Source: Chryseobacterium indologenes
Lineage (GTDB): Bacteria > Bacteroidota > Bacteroidia > Flavobacteriales > Weeksellaceae
NCBI RefSeq assembly: GCF_018362995.1
Contig: NZ_CP074372.1
Coordinates: 248,001 to 312,000, forward strand
Reading direction: 5' to 3'
DNA: 64,000 nt
Shown here: piece after piece, positions 46,550 to 54,912 of the stretch
Position numbering within the stretch: the stretch's first letter is position 1
How the letters are laid out: each line of letters opens with the position of its first letter
The notes under the pieces: generated by a model
Told to the model about the DNA's origin: nothing
The model's input: only the letters and a program-made list of their open reading frames with translations
Database searches by the model: none
Made by a program: the position numbers and the translations under genes

Positions 46550-47110
46550 ATGTTAATTGGATATGCAAGGGTAAGCAAGTTTGAACAGAATCTCGATTTA
46601 CAAACTGATGCTTTAAAGAATATAGGAATTGAAAAAATTTTTATTGATAAAGTTAGTGGTGTTAAATCAGAAAAACCGCAACTTAACGATTTATTAAATT
46701 TCGTACGTAAAGGGGATACCTTAACCGTATGGAGATTAGATAGGATTGGGAGGACTACAGTTGGGTTAATTCAGTTTGTGACAGAGCTGAACGAAAAAGG
46801 AATACATTTTAAATCTATTTCTGAAAACATTGATACAAGTTCAGCAAGTGGAAAATTAATTTTCCAGATTTTCTGTGTTTTAGCTGAGCACGAAAGAAAT
46901 GTTTTGATTGAAAGAACAAATGCTGGATTGAAGTCTGCTAGGGCAAGAGGTAAAAACGGAGGAAGACCAAAGGGTATGACCGAAAAATATAAAAAAATCG
47001 CACCTTTAGTAAAGAGCTCTTATGAAAGTAAGAATGTTTCAATTGAGGAAATTATGAAAGCTTTTAGTATAGGCAGTAAAGCAACATTTTATAAAATAAT
47101 AAAATCTTAA
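46550..47110 (+). CDS. Serine recombinase (resolvase/invertase family)
   Basis: The 186-residue protein is a small serine recombinase: catalytic Ser9 in IGYARVSKFEQNLDLQTDAL, then KPQLNDLLNFVRKGDTLTVW and RLDRIGRTTVGL, the dimer helix AEHERNVLIERTNAGLKSAR and a C-terminal helix-turn-helix (SIEEIMKAFSIGSKATFYKI). Length is typical for Tn3-type resolvases and Hin-type invertases. A palindrome overlaps its promoter. It leads a possible operon with the YegP-like and PIN genes (16-bp gap), so it may be a regulator or recombinase of that unit. Confidence 0.9.
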   Translation: MLIGYARVSKFEQNLDLQTDALKNIGIEKIFIDKVSGVKSEKPQLNDLLNFVRKGDTLTVWRLDRIGRTTVGLIQFVTELNEKGIHFKSISENIDTSSASGKLIFQIFCVLAEHERNVLIERTNAGLKSARARGKNGGRPKGMTEKYKKIAPLVKSSYESKNVSIEEIMKAFSIGSKATFYKIIKS

Positions 47111-47126
47111 AAAACAAAAGAAATAA

Positions 47127-47459
47127 ATGGGAAAGTTCGTAATATCAAAAAGATTTACAGGAGATTATCAATTTAACCTAAAAGCTATTAATGGTCAAAC
47201 TATTTTGGTGAGTGAAGGCTATTCCTCTAAAGAAGGTTGTAAAAAAGGAATTGAATCTGTTGTACTCAATTCTCAAAATGATGATAAATATGAAAGAAGA
47301 TCTGCAAAAGATGGTAGATATTATTTTAATCTAAAAGCATCTAGTGGAGAAATCATCGGAACCAGCCAGATGTATGAATCTAAAAATGGGATGGAAATAG
47401 GAATTGAGTCTGTGAAAATGAACGCTTCATCGGCTATAATTGAAGATTATACACTATGA
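47127..47459 (+). CDS. YegP-family protein, two DUF1508 repeats
   Basis: The 110-residue protein has two copies of the YegP/DUF1508 module: YQFNLKAINGQTILVSEGYS with GCKKGIESV, and YYFNLKASSGEIIGTSQMYE with MEIGIESVK. The biological role of this small fold is not settled. Its stop overlaps the start of the PIN gene by 4 bp, so both proteins are probably made together. Confidence 0.88.
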   Translation: MGKFVISKRFTGDYQFNLKAINGQTILVSEGYSSKEGCKKGIESVVLNSQNDDKYERRSAKDGRYYFNLKASSGEIIGTSQMYESKNGMEIGIESVKMNASSAIIEDYTL

Positions 47460-48247
47460 AAGCAATAAAAAAAGAAACTCCTGAAGCTCTATCTGCTAAA
47501 GTAAAAATTCTCATCGATACAAATATCTATTTAGATTTTTATAGAAGTAAAAAAGATTCAATAAAATTACTAAGTGAACTAGCGAAACATTTTGACAAAA
47601 TTATTTTGACTGATCAAATAATTCAAGAATTTGAAAGAAATAGAGAAGTTGTCATAAATGAAATGAAAAAGGCTTTTGAACTTGATTCAAATATCCTGTA
47701 CAAACCGAGTGCATTTTTAGAAAACTTACAAGAATTTACAGAATTAGTCAAATCATTAAGTGATTATCATAAAAAAAGAAAATTGGTTATTGGAGCTATG
47801 GATATGATACTTGAAGCTCCTGAAAAAGATCCTGTTTATGCATTTTTTACAGATATGGTAAGAGAATGTACAAGATTAAATACTTTATTGTATACAACTG
47901 ATGAGATATTAAATAAAGCTCATAAAAGAAAGCTTATTGGCAATCCTCCGACATCACCTAATTATTCTATTGGCGATGAGATTAATTGGGAAGTTGTTCT
48001 TTCAAATGTTAAAGAAAATATAATTATTATAGGAAGAGATAATACTTATACTAAGAATTTTTCTTATTTAAAAAGAGATTTTCATTCAAGAACTGGACGA
48101 TTAATATTAAAAAAGACTGATAAGATAACAGATGCATTAACTGAAATTGGTATTTCTACTTCAACCGAATTGAAAGATGTTGAAAAGACGATGATTGCAG
48201 AATTAGAAAACTTTAATGATTTTTGGAAGCCAGAATCTTATGAATAA
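47456..48247 (+). CDS. PIN-domain protein, probable ribonuclease (toxin-like)
   Basis: The 263-residue protein has a PIN-type active site: ILIDTNIYLDFYR (Asp at about 21), TDQIIQEFERNREV (Glu), and IIIIGRDNTYTKNF with a late acidic residue. It is longer than classical VapC toxins (about 130) and resembles the DUF4935-like PIN proteins. The start codon overlaps the YegP gene stop by 4 bp. RNA cleavage is expected from the fold. A toxin-antitoxin role with YegP is only a hypothesis. Confidence 0.75.
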   Translation: MKAIKKETPEALSAKVKILIDTNIYLDFYRSKKDSIKLLSELAKHFDKIILTDQIIQEFERNREVVINEMKKAFELDSNILYKPSAFLENLQEFTELVKSLSDYHKKRKLVIGAMDMILEAPEKDPVYAFFTDMVRECTRLNTLLYTTDEILNKAHKRKLIGNPPTSPNYSIGDEINWEVVLSNVKENIIIIGRDNTYTKNFSYLKRDFHSRTGRLILKKTDKITDALTEIGISTSTELKDVEKTMIAELENFNDFWKPESYE

Positions 48248-48370
48248 TAATATACATCGCTATGTAAGCAATAGAAAATATAAAAATCTCAAAAGAACAA
48301 TTTGTAAGTGTTTAATCTTAAAGTACGAAATTTTATTTCGTTGACTACATAATTTAAATTATGACAATAA

Positions 48371-49032
48371 ATGAAAAAATGTATTTGGTGTAGCCGAAAT
48401 GATCGTGATGTAAATTTTAATACTCTAGCACACACTTTTCCTCAATCATTAGGAGGGAAAAACATCTGCTTAAATGTATGTGACTCCTGCAACTTTGAGT
48501 TTGGGAAAAAACAAAGCTTTCAACCATCTGTGGATTTGGCAGTCAAGGAGATTTTTAATCTTTCAAGATTTTTAATTTCAGATAGTAAAAATATTTCTTC
48601 TTACAAAAGGTTCAGCTCAGAATATTTTAAGGTAAATCTGCAACGAAGACAGATTAATATCAAAATGAAGTATAAGCTTCAAAGCAAATTTCAAGAAAAT
48701 TTTGCTAGAAGTTTCAAGCGGGGTATATATAAAATATTCTTAGAAGAAAGAGAAAGAATCTGTGGAGATTCTCATTCTGAAGAGTTTAATTTTATCAGGG
48801 AGTTTTCACGATATAATTTAAATGATGTGCCTTTATATTACTTAAAGCCTCGGTATCCTATTTTACTTATTGATCAGGAGCAGTTGGATAATCCTAAACT
48901 TCACTTTATGGAGTCAGATCTGGAACTACATAGAAAATACAGATTGTACGAGTTTTATTATGGAGGATATAGCTACCTGCTTCATACTAATGCATTTATG
49001 CAGGATCTACATATCAATAAATATAATGCAGA
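48371..49032 (+). pseudogene. HNH endonuclease-like protein, interrupted by IS copy B
   Basis: About 220 residues remain. The N-terminus has a zinc-binding treble-clef pattern C4-x2-C7 and C37-x2-C40 with AHTFPQSLGG (His21) and NVCDSCNFEFG, typical of HNH nucleases. The middle is helical and basic. The natural reading stops at the IS border; the annotated tail DDLSPLILPI is IS sequence. Joining across the IS keeps the frame open (see 50250-50313). The substrate is unknown. Confidence 0.65.
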
Positions 49033-49059
49033 TGACCTCTCCCCGTTAATATTACCAAT

Positions 49060-49884
49060 CTAAAATAGAGAAATTTGCTTTTTTGATTGCATTTCGATGA
49101 ACTCATTCGGGGTTAGATTTCCTAATGAGCTATGCGGTCTGTAATCATTATAATCCAACTTCCATGCATTTAATTTTTCCTGTGCATCCTGAAGCGACAA
49201 AAACCAATTTACGCTTAGACACTCATCCCTCAATGAACCGTTAAAGCTCTCTATAAATGCATTATCAGTAGGTTTTCCAGGTCTGGAGAATTCCAATTCT
49301 ACATTCTTTTCATAAGCCCATCTATCCAATTCCTTGCTGATAAATTCAGGACCATTATCTATTTTGATACGCTCGGGAAAAACCTTCTCTTCAAAGGTAA
49401 TGTTTTTTAATATTTCTGTGACGTTTTCTCCCTTGATGGAAATTCCCGCCTCAATGGCCAAGCATTTTCTACTATAATTATCAACTAAAGTGAAAAGCCT
49501 AAATCTCTTCCCATCAAACAAGGCATCGCTCATGAAATCCATGCTCCAGCATTCGTGTAAACTGGAGGATGTACCATCCGTAGGCTTTCTGTTTCTTGCG
49601 GATTTTATTCTCTTGTTCTTCTTTCTACGCAGATTCAAGCCTTCCTCACAATAAATCCGATACACTCGTTTATGATTATCTTTCCAACCCTCACGCCTGA
49701 GAAGAACTTGCAAGCGTTGAATGCCATAACGGACACGAATTTGTGAAAGCTCCACCAGCCGCATTCTAAGGGCCGTATCATCCCTACGGTGAGATTGATA
49801 GTAATAAACCGTTCGTTGCAGAATTACCAAATCACAGCTTCTTCTTAATGATACCTTATAATTATCATGTATTTCTGAAGCCAA
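49060..49884 (-). CDS. IS3-family transposase OrfB (copy B)
   Basis: The protein is identical to the OrfB at 31231 (274 residues, DDE residues in MDFMSD, IKIDNGPEF and AFIESFNGS). It is expected as a frameshift fusion with OrfA. Confidence 0.9.
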   Translation of the reverse strand: MASEIHDNYKVSLRRSCDLVILQRTVYYYQSHRRDDTALRMRLVELSQIRVRYGIQRLQVLLRREGWKDNHKRVYRIYCEEGLNLRRKKNKRIKSARNRKPTDGTSSSLHECWSMDFMSDALFDGKRFRLFTLVDNYSRKCLAIEAGISIKGENVTEILKNITFEEKVFPERIKIDNGPEFISKELDRWAYEKNVELEFSRPGKPTDNAFIESFNGSLRDECLSVNWFLSLQDAQEKLNAWKLDYNDYRPHSSLGNLTPNEFIEMQSKKQISLF

Positions 49885-49904
49885 CCCACGTTTTTGAGCT
49901 GGCT

Positions 49905-50171
49905 TCAGAACTTTTTTTTCAAAACATCCTGTAGAATTTGCTTATCCAAACTTAAATCGGCAACCAGTTTCTTAAGCTGGCTATTTTCTTCTTCCAACTG
50001 TCGTAACCTCCGAAGCTCAGAAATACCCAATCCCCCATATTTCTTTTTCCAATTGTAATAGGTTGCCTCACTGATGCCCATTTTACGACAGATTTCCTGA
50101 ACCTTGACCCCTGTCTCAGATTGCTTTAAGGCGAAGACAATCTGGCTCTCCGTGAATTTGCTCTTTTTCAT
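49905..50171 (-). CDS. IS3-family transposase OrfA (copy B)
   Basis: The protein is identical to the OrfA at 30944 (88 residues, helix-turn-helix plus leucine zipper), with the same A8G slippage site at its end. Confidence 0.9.
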   Translation of the reverse strand: MKKSKFTESQIVFALKQSETGVKVQEICRKMGISEATYYNWKKKYGGLGISELRRLRQLEEENSQLKKLVADLSLDKQILQDVLKKKF

Positions 50172-50249
50172 AAGATTTTCTTTTTTTAAAGTTATAATTT
50201 TATTGAAAATCTCTACTTTTAAATGGTAAGGTTTTATGGGAGAAGGTCA

Positions 50250-50313
50250 GTTCAAAAGGTTATTGGAAGCTATAGTTGGTTGGAAGAATTTTACCATGAA
50301 GACAGTTTCTTAA
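50250..50313 (+). pseudogene. Possible 3' end of the HNH gene beyond the IS
   Basis: If the bases before and after the IS are joined, codon GA|G continues the HNH frame as FKRLLEAIVGWKNFTMKTVS and a stop at 50311-50313. A second open frame here reads VQKVIGSYSWLEEFYHEDSF to a stop at 50339. Either could be the true remnant. No target duplication supports a clean insertion. Confidence 0.35.
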
Positions 50314-50478
50314 AAGGTTCATTTAGTGGAAAAATGTAATTTATGTTATCCTACATCTTATAAAGTCATATTAGTGTTTAAGAAGATTACATCTGATTTA
50401 AATCTCAAGTATCAAGAGTACATAATCGCCTCAAATCCTCTAGGAGAGAGTTCGAGTTTTGTACCAGTGAGGTCACTA

Positions 50479-50553
50479 TTTTTCTGATATTTTTTTAAAA
50501 ACATCAGAAAAATGTAAAAAACCCTGCAAATCAATAGTTTTGCAGGGTTTTTT
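50479..50553 (+). terminator. Two tandem hairpins, the second a strong terminator
   Basis: TTTTTCTGAT/ATCAGAAAAA (50479-50512) is followed by ACCCTGCAAA/TTTGCAGGGT with flanking A and T runs (50516-50553). No intact plus-strand gene precedes them, so they probably belonged to a gene lost beside the IS. The stretch 50340-50478 shows no gene. Confidence 0.65.
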
Positions 50554-50683
50554 GTTATAGCAGTCGCTATAGTTGTCAAAAATATTCTAAAATTTTGACA
50601 AATTAGTTGTAGATTCTGATTAACTGACCCGTTTGAATGGATTGTTGTGGTCAGATTTTCAATATTTTACGCTTTTATCTTCT

Positions 50684-50845
50684 TTATTCTTCATTTTTCG
50701 GTTTAAAGTTTCTTCCAACTCCTTGCCGCAGGAATGTTATTTTTCCTTGTACTTTTTTCGCTTGCTCAAGCACTTCCAATGCTTTTGTCCGCTCGTTCAT
50801 TTTACCAGCGTGTGTTATATTGTCCTGACGTTCATTTTTTTTCAT
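50684..50845 (-). CDS. Small charged protein, 53 residues, unrecognised
   Basis: On the minus strand from ATG at 50845 the frame reads MKKNERQDNITHAGKMNERT, then KALEVLEQAKKVQGK and a basic tail ending PKNEE. The codon mix and charge pattern (a helix rich in K, E and Q) look like a real protein, whereas the plus-strand frames here are hydrophobic shadows. Function unknown. The AT-rich 190 bp on its 5' side (50890-51060) has no other gene. Confidence 0.5.
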   Translation of the reverse strand: MKKNERQDNITHAGKMNERTKALEVLEQAKKVQGKITFLRQGVGRNFKPKNEE

Positions 50846-51060
50846 ACTATCAATATAGTGAATTTATTTGAGAAAAACAAATTCTGATTGTTAGATTAAT
50901 ACGAAATTAATATAAGAAGCATTGAGAAGAACCAGTATGACTAGGTTTCTCCAGATTCGATGCTTTTACAATTTTTTTGTTGACATAAGAATTTTCAGAA
51001 GGAATTTTTCTGTCATGCTTAAACTATTGTTAAATGGATGTCTAATACAAACAGACTTTT

Positions 51061-51088
51061 TTTGATTGTATAATAATTGCTAGTTTTG
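51061..51088 (+). promoter_or_regulatory. Promoter of the Crp/Fnr-type gene
   Basis: TTTG (51061-51064), a 16-bp spacer and TAGTTTTG (51081-51088), 28 bp before the start codon. The spacer is a little short for the usual 19 bp. Confidence 0.5.
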
Positions 51089-51116
51089 AATACCGGATTT
51101 GACGTGTAATCTGTAG

Positions 51117-51743
51117 ATGGTTAAAAAAGAAAATAAAGAACAAAAAGACTGTGAAATGACTGACGCATTTAAAAATTACTTATCCTCAACAGGAGCATTG
51201 TTGGCTGATGAAATCAACTTTTCTGCACAGTTCTTCAAACCGATTCACTTGAAGAAAGGTGATTTCTTTATTCGTGAGGATGAAATCTGCCGTCATATTG
51301 GATTTATCGCCAGTGGTGCTGTAAAAGCATATGCTACTAATAAAGAAGGGAAGGAAAATATAACCTGCTTTAAGTTTGAAAATGAATTTGCCACCTCATT
51401 TCCCGAATTTATGGCGCAGGAAAAATCCAGAAGGAGTATCAGGACTGTAGAAGATAGCATAATCTATAGGATAAGCTATCCGGACTATCAGCTCCTTCTT
51501 GGTCAGGTAGCTGCTTTGAATGGAATTATAAAATCGGTGATGGAGCAGGAGTATAACCAAAAGGAACGTTATATGCTGAATTATAATAATAAGTCGGCTG
51601 TGGAAAAATACCGTCATGTCTTATCCAGTGAACCGATGCTCATCCTGCGCATAGCAACACAGGATCTGGCATCGTACCTGGGCATCACGCAGCGATCTCT
51701 TACACGAGCGAAGGGACAGTTCCACAGACCCGGCATATTATAG
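51117..51743 (+). CDS. Crp/Fnr-family transcriptional regulator
   Basis: The 208-residue protein has a cyclic-nucleotide-binding-like domain (about 35-140: LKKGDFFIREDEICRHIGFI, ASGAVKAYATNKEGKENI) and a C-terminal helix-turn-helix (TQDLASYLGITQRSLTRAKG). No cysteine cluster for an Fe-S centre is seen and the cAMP-binding arginine motif is absent, so the signal is unknown. A second start at 51156 (MTDAFKNYL) is possible. The MBL-fold gene follows 56 bp later and may be its target. Confidence 0.87.
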   Translation: MVKKENKEQKDCEMTDAFKNYLSSTGALLADEINFSAQFFKPIHLKKGDFFIREDEICRHIGFIASGAVKAYATNKEGKENITCFKFENEFATSFPEFMAQEKSRRSIRTVEDSIIYRISYPDYQLLLGQVAALNGIIKSVMEQEYNQKERYMLNYNNKSAVEKYRHVLSSEPMLILRIATQDLASYLGITQRSLTRAKGQFHRPGIL

Positions 51744-51799
51744 GACAAATGTCCTTATGCAGTCCTGATCAGCAATGTAGATTTGCAAAAAAAAATAAT

Positions 51800-52483
51800 A
51801 TGTTACGTCAAATTGCTCCCGAGGTGTTCCAGATTCCACTAATGCCAAGAAACAGTATCAACTGCTATATTATCGAAGGTGTATTGGTAGACTCCGGAAT
51901 ACGGAGCTCATATGCAATGATAAAGAAAACTCTTCAGAAAATTCCCGTTTATCAACATGTACTGACACATGCCCATGCAGATCATCAGGGATGTAGCGAT
52001 CAGATATGTGCTGAGTTCGGGATATCATTACTCTGTCACCCCAATGAAGTTTTCAGGACTGAAACAGGTATGGTAACAAGTGACTATCCAACTCCGCAGC
52101 ATTGGGTAGCAAAGCTTCAACAAAAATACTGGGCAGGCCAGGGGCATCAAGTTGAGCAGACAATTGTTGAAAACGATAAGATCGGAAACTTTCGGGTAAT
52201 AGAAACACCCGGACATTCGGTAGGTCATATTTCTTTATTCCGTGAACAGGATGGTGTACTGATCATCGGGGATGCGGCGACAAATATGAATCTGCTTACG
52301 ACAGCGACCGGGTTGCGACTTCCGCCGGATATATTCACCTCGGATCAGCAGCGCAATATCAAATCGCTCCAGAAATTGGCAGAATTGAATCCGGCTATTA
52401 TCTGCTTTGGCCACGGACCTGTTCTACACAATAAAGATCGGAAATTTGAGCAATTTGTGGCTAAATGCAGTACGGCTGTTTAA
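51800..52483 (+). CDS. MBL-fold metallo-hydrolase
   Basis: The start at 51800 (MLRQIAPEVFQIPL) is preferred to an ATG at 51749, because the extra 17 residues have no family likeness. The 227-residue protein has the zinc motif HAHADH at residues 57-62, a second ligand in ETPGHSVGH, the bridging Asp in IIGDAATN, and a last His in CFGHGP. It resembles small glyoxalase-II-like hydrolases; the substrate is unknown. It is probably co-transcribed with the Crp-type gene. Confidence 0.85.
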   Translation: MLRQIAPEVFQIPLMPRNSINCYIIEGVLVDSGIRSSYAMIKKTLQKIPVYQHVLTHAHADHQGCSDQICAEFGISLLCHPNEVFRTETGMVTSDYPTPQHWVAKLQQKYWAGQGHQVEQTIVENDKIGNFRVIETPGHSVGHISLFREQDGVLIIGDAATNMNLLTTATGLRLPPDIFTSDQQRNIKSLQKLAELNPAIICFGHGPVLHNKDRKFEQFVAKCSTAV

Positions 52484-52591
52484 AGATAGTTTGTGCTAAA
52501 AAACATAAAAATGAGTATCAATATTAATCAGCATTAAGAAAATATCTGTTTTTAGTAATGGCAGAATGTAAAAACATTTGAAAAACTAAAG

Positions 52592-52599
52592 TAACTTTG
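52592..52599 (+). promoter_or_regulatory. -10-like element before modA
   Basis: TAACTTTG matches TAnnTTTG, 90 bp before modA. A small inverted repeat TTATCT-N8-AGATAA (about 52634-52653) lies in the leader. No well-placed -33 element is seen. Confidence 0.35.
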
Positions 52600-52688
52600 T
52601 TGGTATATTGTTTTTTTAATGGTTAGAAAGCATTATCTTTTTAATCAGATAAAAATGTTTTACATCTTCCTTTTATGCAGTTAATGTT

Positions 52689-53489
52689 ATGAATAAATTG
52701 GCTCAGTTAAAACTGGTATTAAGTATATTTTTAATTTCATTTGTAATTTTCAGTTGCAAAAAAAAACAATCAGACAGTAAGAACAACCTTGAAGGTTCTG
52801 TGATTTCTGTTGCCGCTGCAGCCAATCTCAGAGGTGTTTTAGAAGAGTTAAAGGATGTTTACATAAAAGAAAACGCCGATAGAAAAGTTGAAATTAGCTA
52901 CGCATCTTCAGGATTGCTGGTTCAGCAAATAATAAACGGAGCTCCTTTCGATCTGTTTCTTTCAGCAGACTCTTCATTTCCTGAAAAGCTTAAAAGTACT
53001 CATAAAGGTTTCGGTAATTCTTCAGTTTACACCTACGGAAGAATTACTCTGTGGAGCTCAAATTCAGACGTTTCTGAAGGTTTGAAAGTTGTATTAAATC
53101 CAAAAGTTAAAAAAATAGCCATTGCTAACCCGAAATTGGCTCCTTACGGGAAAAACGCTGTCGAAGCATTGAAAAAATCGGGTTTATTTACGATCATTGA
53201 ACACAAAATTGTCTGGGCAGAAAATATCAATCAGGCAGCACAATTTGCCTCTTCCGGCAATGCTGATATTGCTTTTGTAGCACTTTCCAATGCGATAGGC
53301 AAAGAAATGACAGGAAAAGGAAAATTTTATGAACTTTCAGCACAGGAATCATCTCCAATTCCTCAAAGCGGTATTGTTCTGAAAGGGAAAAAAACAACGG
53401 AAGCACAGCTTTTTTTCGATTTTATTAAAAGTGAAAAATCAAAAAGAATCTGGAAAAAATACGGTTACCAATCTGAAATTGAATTCTAA
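52689..53489 (+). CDS. modA: Molybdate ABC transporter substrate-binding lipoprotein ModA
   Basis: The 266-residue protein has a lipobox (FVIFSC followed by KKK) and the ModA pattern: VISVAAAANLRGVLEELKDV, VEISYASSGLLVQQIINGAP, FDLFLSADSSFPEKL, KIAIANPKLAPYGKNAVEAL and GNADIAFVALSNA. It binds molybdate or tungstate outside the inner membrane. Its TAA overlaps the modB ATG (TAATG). Confidence 0.92.
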   Translation: MNKLAQLKLVLSIFLISFVIFSCKKKQSDSKNNLEGSVISVAAAANLRGVLEELKDVYIKENADRKVEISYASSGLLVQQIINGAPFDLFLSADSSFPEKLKSTHKGFGNSSVYTYGRITLWSSNSDVSEGLKVVLNPKVKKIAIANPKLAPYGKNAVEALKKSGLFTIIEHKIVWAENINQAAQFASSGNADIAFVALSNAIGKEMTGKGKFYELSAQESSPIPQSGIVLKGKKTTEAQLFFDFIKSEKSKRIWKKYGYQSEIEF

Positions 53490-54172
53490 TGCTGGATCAG
53501 GATTTTGTTTATACCTTACTTCTTACCGGAAAATTGGCATTGGTGACCACTACTATTCTGGTTATCATTGGAATTCCTGTAGCTTACTGGATTACCCATA
53601 CACGATTTAAACTGAAATTTATCGTAGAAGCGCTCATTTGTATGCCTATGGTTCTGCCGCCAACGGTGATGGGGTATTACCTTTTGGTGGCCTTCAGTCC
53701 GGATAACGCTTTTGGGCATTTTTTAGAGCAATATTTTGATGTCAGGCTTGCTTTTTCATTTAACGGAATTGTTATTGCAAGTATTATCGCCAACTTACCT
53801 TTTATGATTCAGCCTCTTCAGAACGGTTTCTCTTCATTGCCCGATGAGTTGAGGCAGGCTTCCTATACAATGGGCAAATCCCAAATAGTTACCCTGATTA
53901 AAGTTCTTCTTCCCAACATAAAAGCTTCCGTGATTACCGGAATTGCTCTTACATTTGCACACTGTATCGGGGAATTTGGTATCGTCATTATGGTGGGTGG
54001 AAATATTCCTAAGGAAACCAGAATTGCATCCGTTGCAATATATGATCAGGTTCAGGCTCTCAATTTTGAAGCGGCCAACCGATATGCATTTGTACTTTTT
54101 ATTCTTTCATTTCTTACCTTAATGCTGATTTATAGTATCAACCGTAAAGTTAATTTGACAACATTCCGATGA
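53489..54172 (+). CDS. modB: Molybdate ABC transporter permease ModB
   Basis: The 227-residue inner-membrane protein has five to six hydrophobic segments and ModB/CysTW-type motifs: PMVLPPTVMGYYLLVAFSPD, LPDELRQASYTMGKSQ, and the EAA-loop-like HCIGEFGIVIMVGGNIPKET. It is coupled on both sides (TAATG with modA, ATGA with modC), giving a tight modABC operon. Confidence 0.92.
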   Translation: MLDQDFVYTLLLTGKLALVTTTILVIIGIPVAYWITHTRFKLKFIVEALICMPMVLPPTVMGYYLLVAFSPDNAFGHFLEQYFDVRLAFSFNGIVIASIIANLPFMIQPLQNGFSSLPDELRQASYTMGKSQIVTLIKVLLPNIKASVITGIALTFAHCIGEFGIVIMVGGNIPKETRIASVAIYDQVQALNFEAANRYAFVLFILSFLTLMLIYSINRKVNLTTFR

Positions 54173-54792
54173 TTGAGATTAATATAAAACACCAGATTTT
54201 TACCTCCTCGGGAAATCAGTTTCTTGAGATCAATGAACAGTTTGAAGAGGGGAGTATTGTTCATGTTTCCGGAGATTCGGGCATTGGGAAAACCACTTTT
54301 TTTAAAATTATATCAGGTTTAACAGCTCCGGATTACGGGTTCATTAAAATAAATAATACAGTTCTATCGGATACAGAAAATAGAATCTTTTTATCACCTC
54401 AAAAGCGTGATATCTCATTGATGTTTCAACATTATGCTTTGTTTCCCAACATGACTGTGAAAAAAAATATTGAATTTGCCCAGAAAAAGAGAAACGATGA
54501 GAACATTAATCACCTTGTAAAAATATTTAATCTTGAAAATCTGAAAAATACAGTTCCTTCCAAGCTTTCCGGCGGTCAGCAGCAAAGAGTTGCGTTGGCA
54601 AGAACATTGGTTCAGAATGCCACGGTTGCTCTCTTAGACGAACCCTTTTCAGCTGTTGATCCTGCAATGAGAAAGGTAATGAAAGATGAAATTGTGAAAA
54701 CCTCTATCAATCAGGGATTCACTTTTTTTGTGATCAGCCATAACGACAATGAGTTTGAAGATTATCCTCATAAAAAATTGGTTATCGGATAA
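54169..54792 (+). CDS. modC: Molybdate ABC transporter ATPase ModC, short form
   Basis: The 207-residue ATPase has Walker A GDSGIGKTT at about residue 40, the Q-loop region MFQHYALFPNMTVKKN, the signature LSGGQQQRVALARTL, Walker B VALLDEPFSAVD and the switch His in VISHNDNEF. It lacks the C-terminal TOBE/MOP regulatory domain of E. coli ModC (about 350 residues), so molybdate feedback through that domain is not possible. It overlaps modB by 4 bp. Confidence 0.88.
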   Translation: MIEINIKHQIFTSSGNQFLEINEQFEEGSIVHVSGDSGIGKTTFFKIISGLTAPDYGFIKINNTVLSDTENRIFLSPQKRDISLMFQHYALFPNMTVKKNIEFAQKKRNDENINHLVKIFNLENLKNTVPSKLSGGQQQRVALARTLVQNATVALLDEPFSAVDPAMRKVMKDEIVKTSINQGFTFFVISHNDNEFEDYPHKKLVIG

Positions 54793-54912
54793 TTTTTGAT
54801 TTGTCCAAACTTCAATATCATTGCCGGAATGGAATTGCTTTCAGGAAAAACTATAATACCGGATCCGGTAAGAATATATTTTTAGTCCTTCACAGCACCA
54901 ATCATTTCTTCA

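Larger units (their letters stand above)
49033..50249 (-). mobile_element. IS3-family insertion sequence, copy B (1217 bp), inverted to copy A
   Basis: It has the same ends and length as 30866-32082 but the opposite orientation; both protein products are identical. Flanks are GCAGA and GTTCA, so there is no target duplication. It interrupts the HNH gene. With copy A it frames 17 kb as a perfect inverted pair. Confidence 0.9.

Noticed and set aside
30866..50249. Simple IS-mediated inversion that would restore target duplications
   Set aside because: Swapping the flanks of copies A and B does not give matching 3-5 bp duplications at either element, so a single inversion does not explain the present borders.
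50430..50475. tRNA 3'-end-like stretch GAGAGTTCGAGTTTTGTACC, as a possible attachment site
   Set aside because: The bases around TTCGAGT do not pair into a T-stem and no tRNA body is present.
50633..50887. 84-codon hydrophobic plus-strand frame
   Set aside because: It has many Phe and Cys codons without pattern; the opposite strand carries a more protein-like 53-residue frame.
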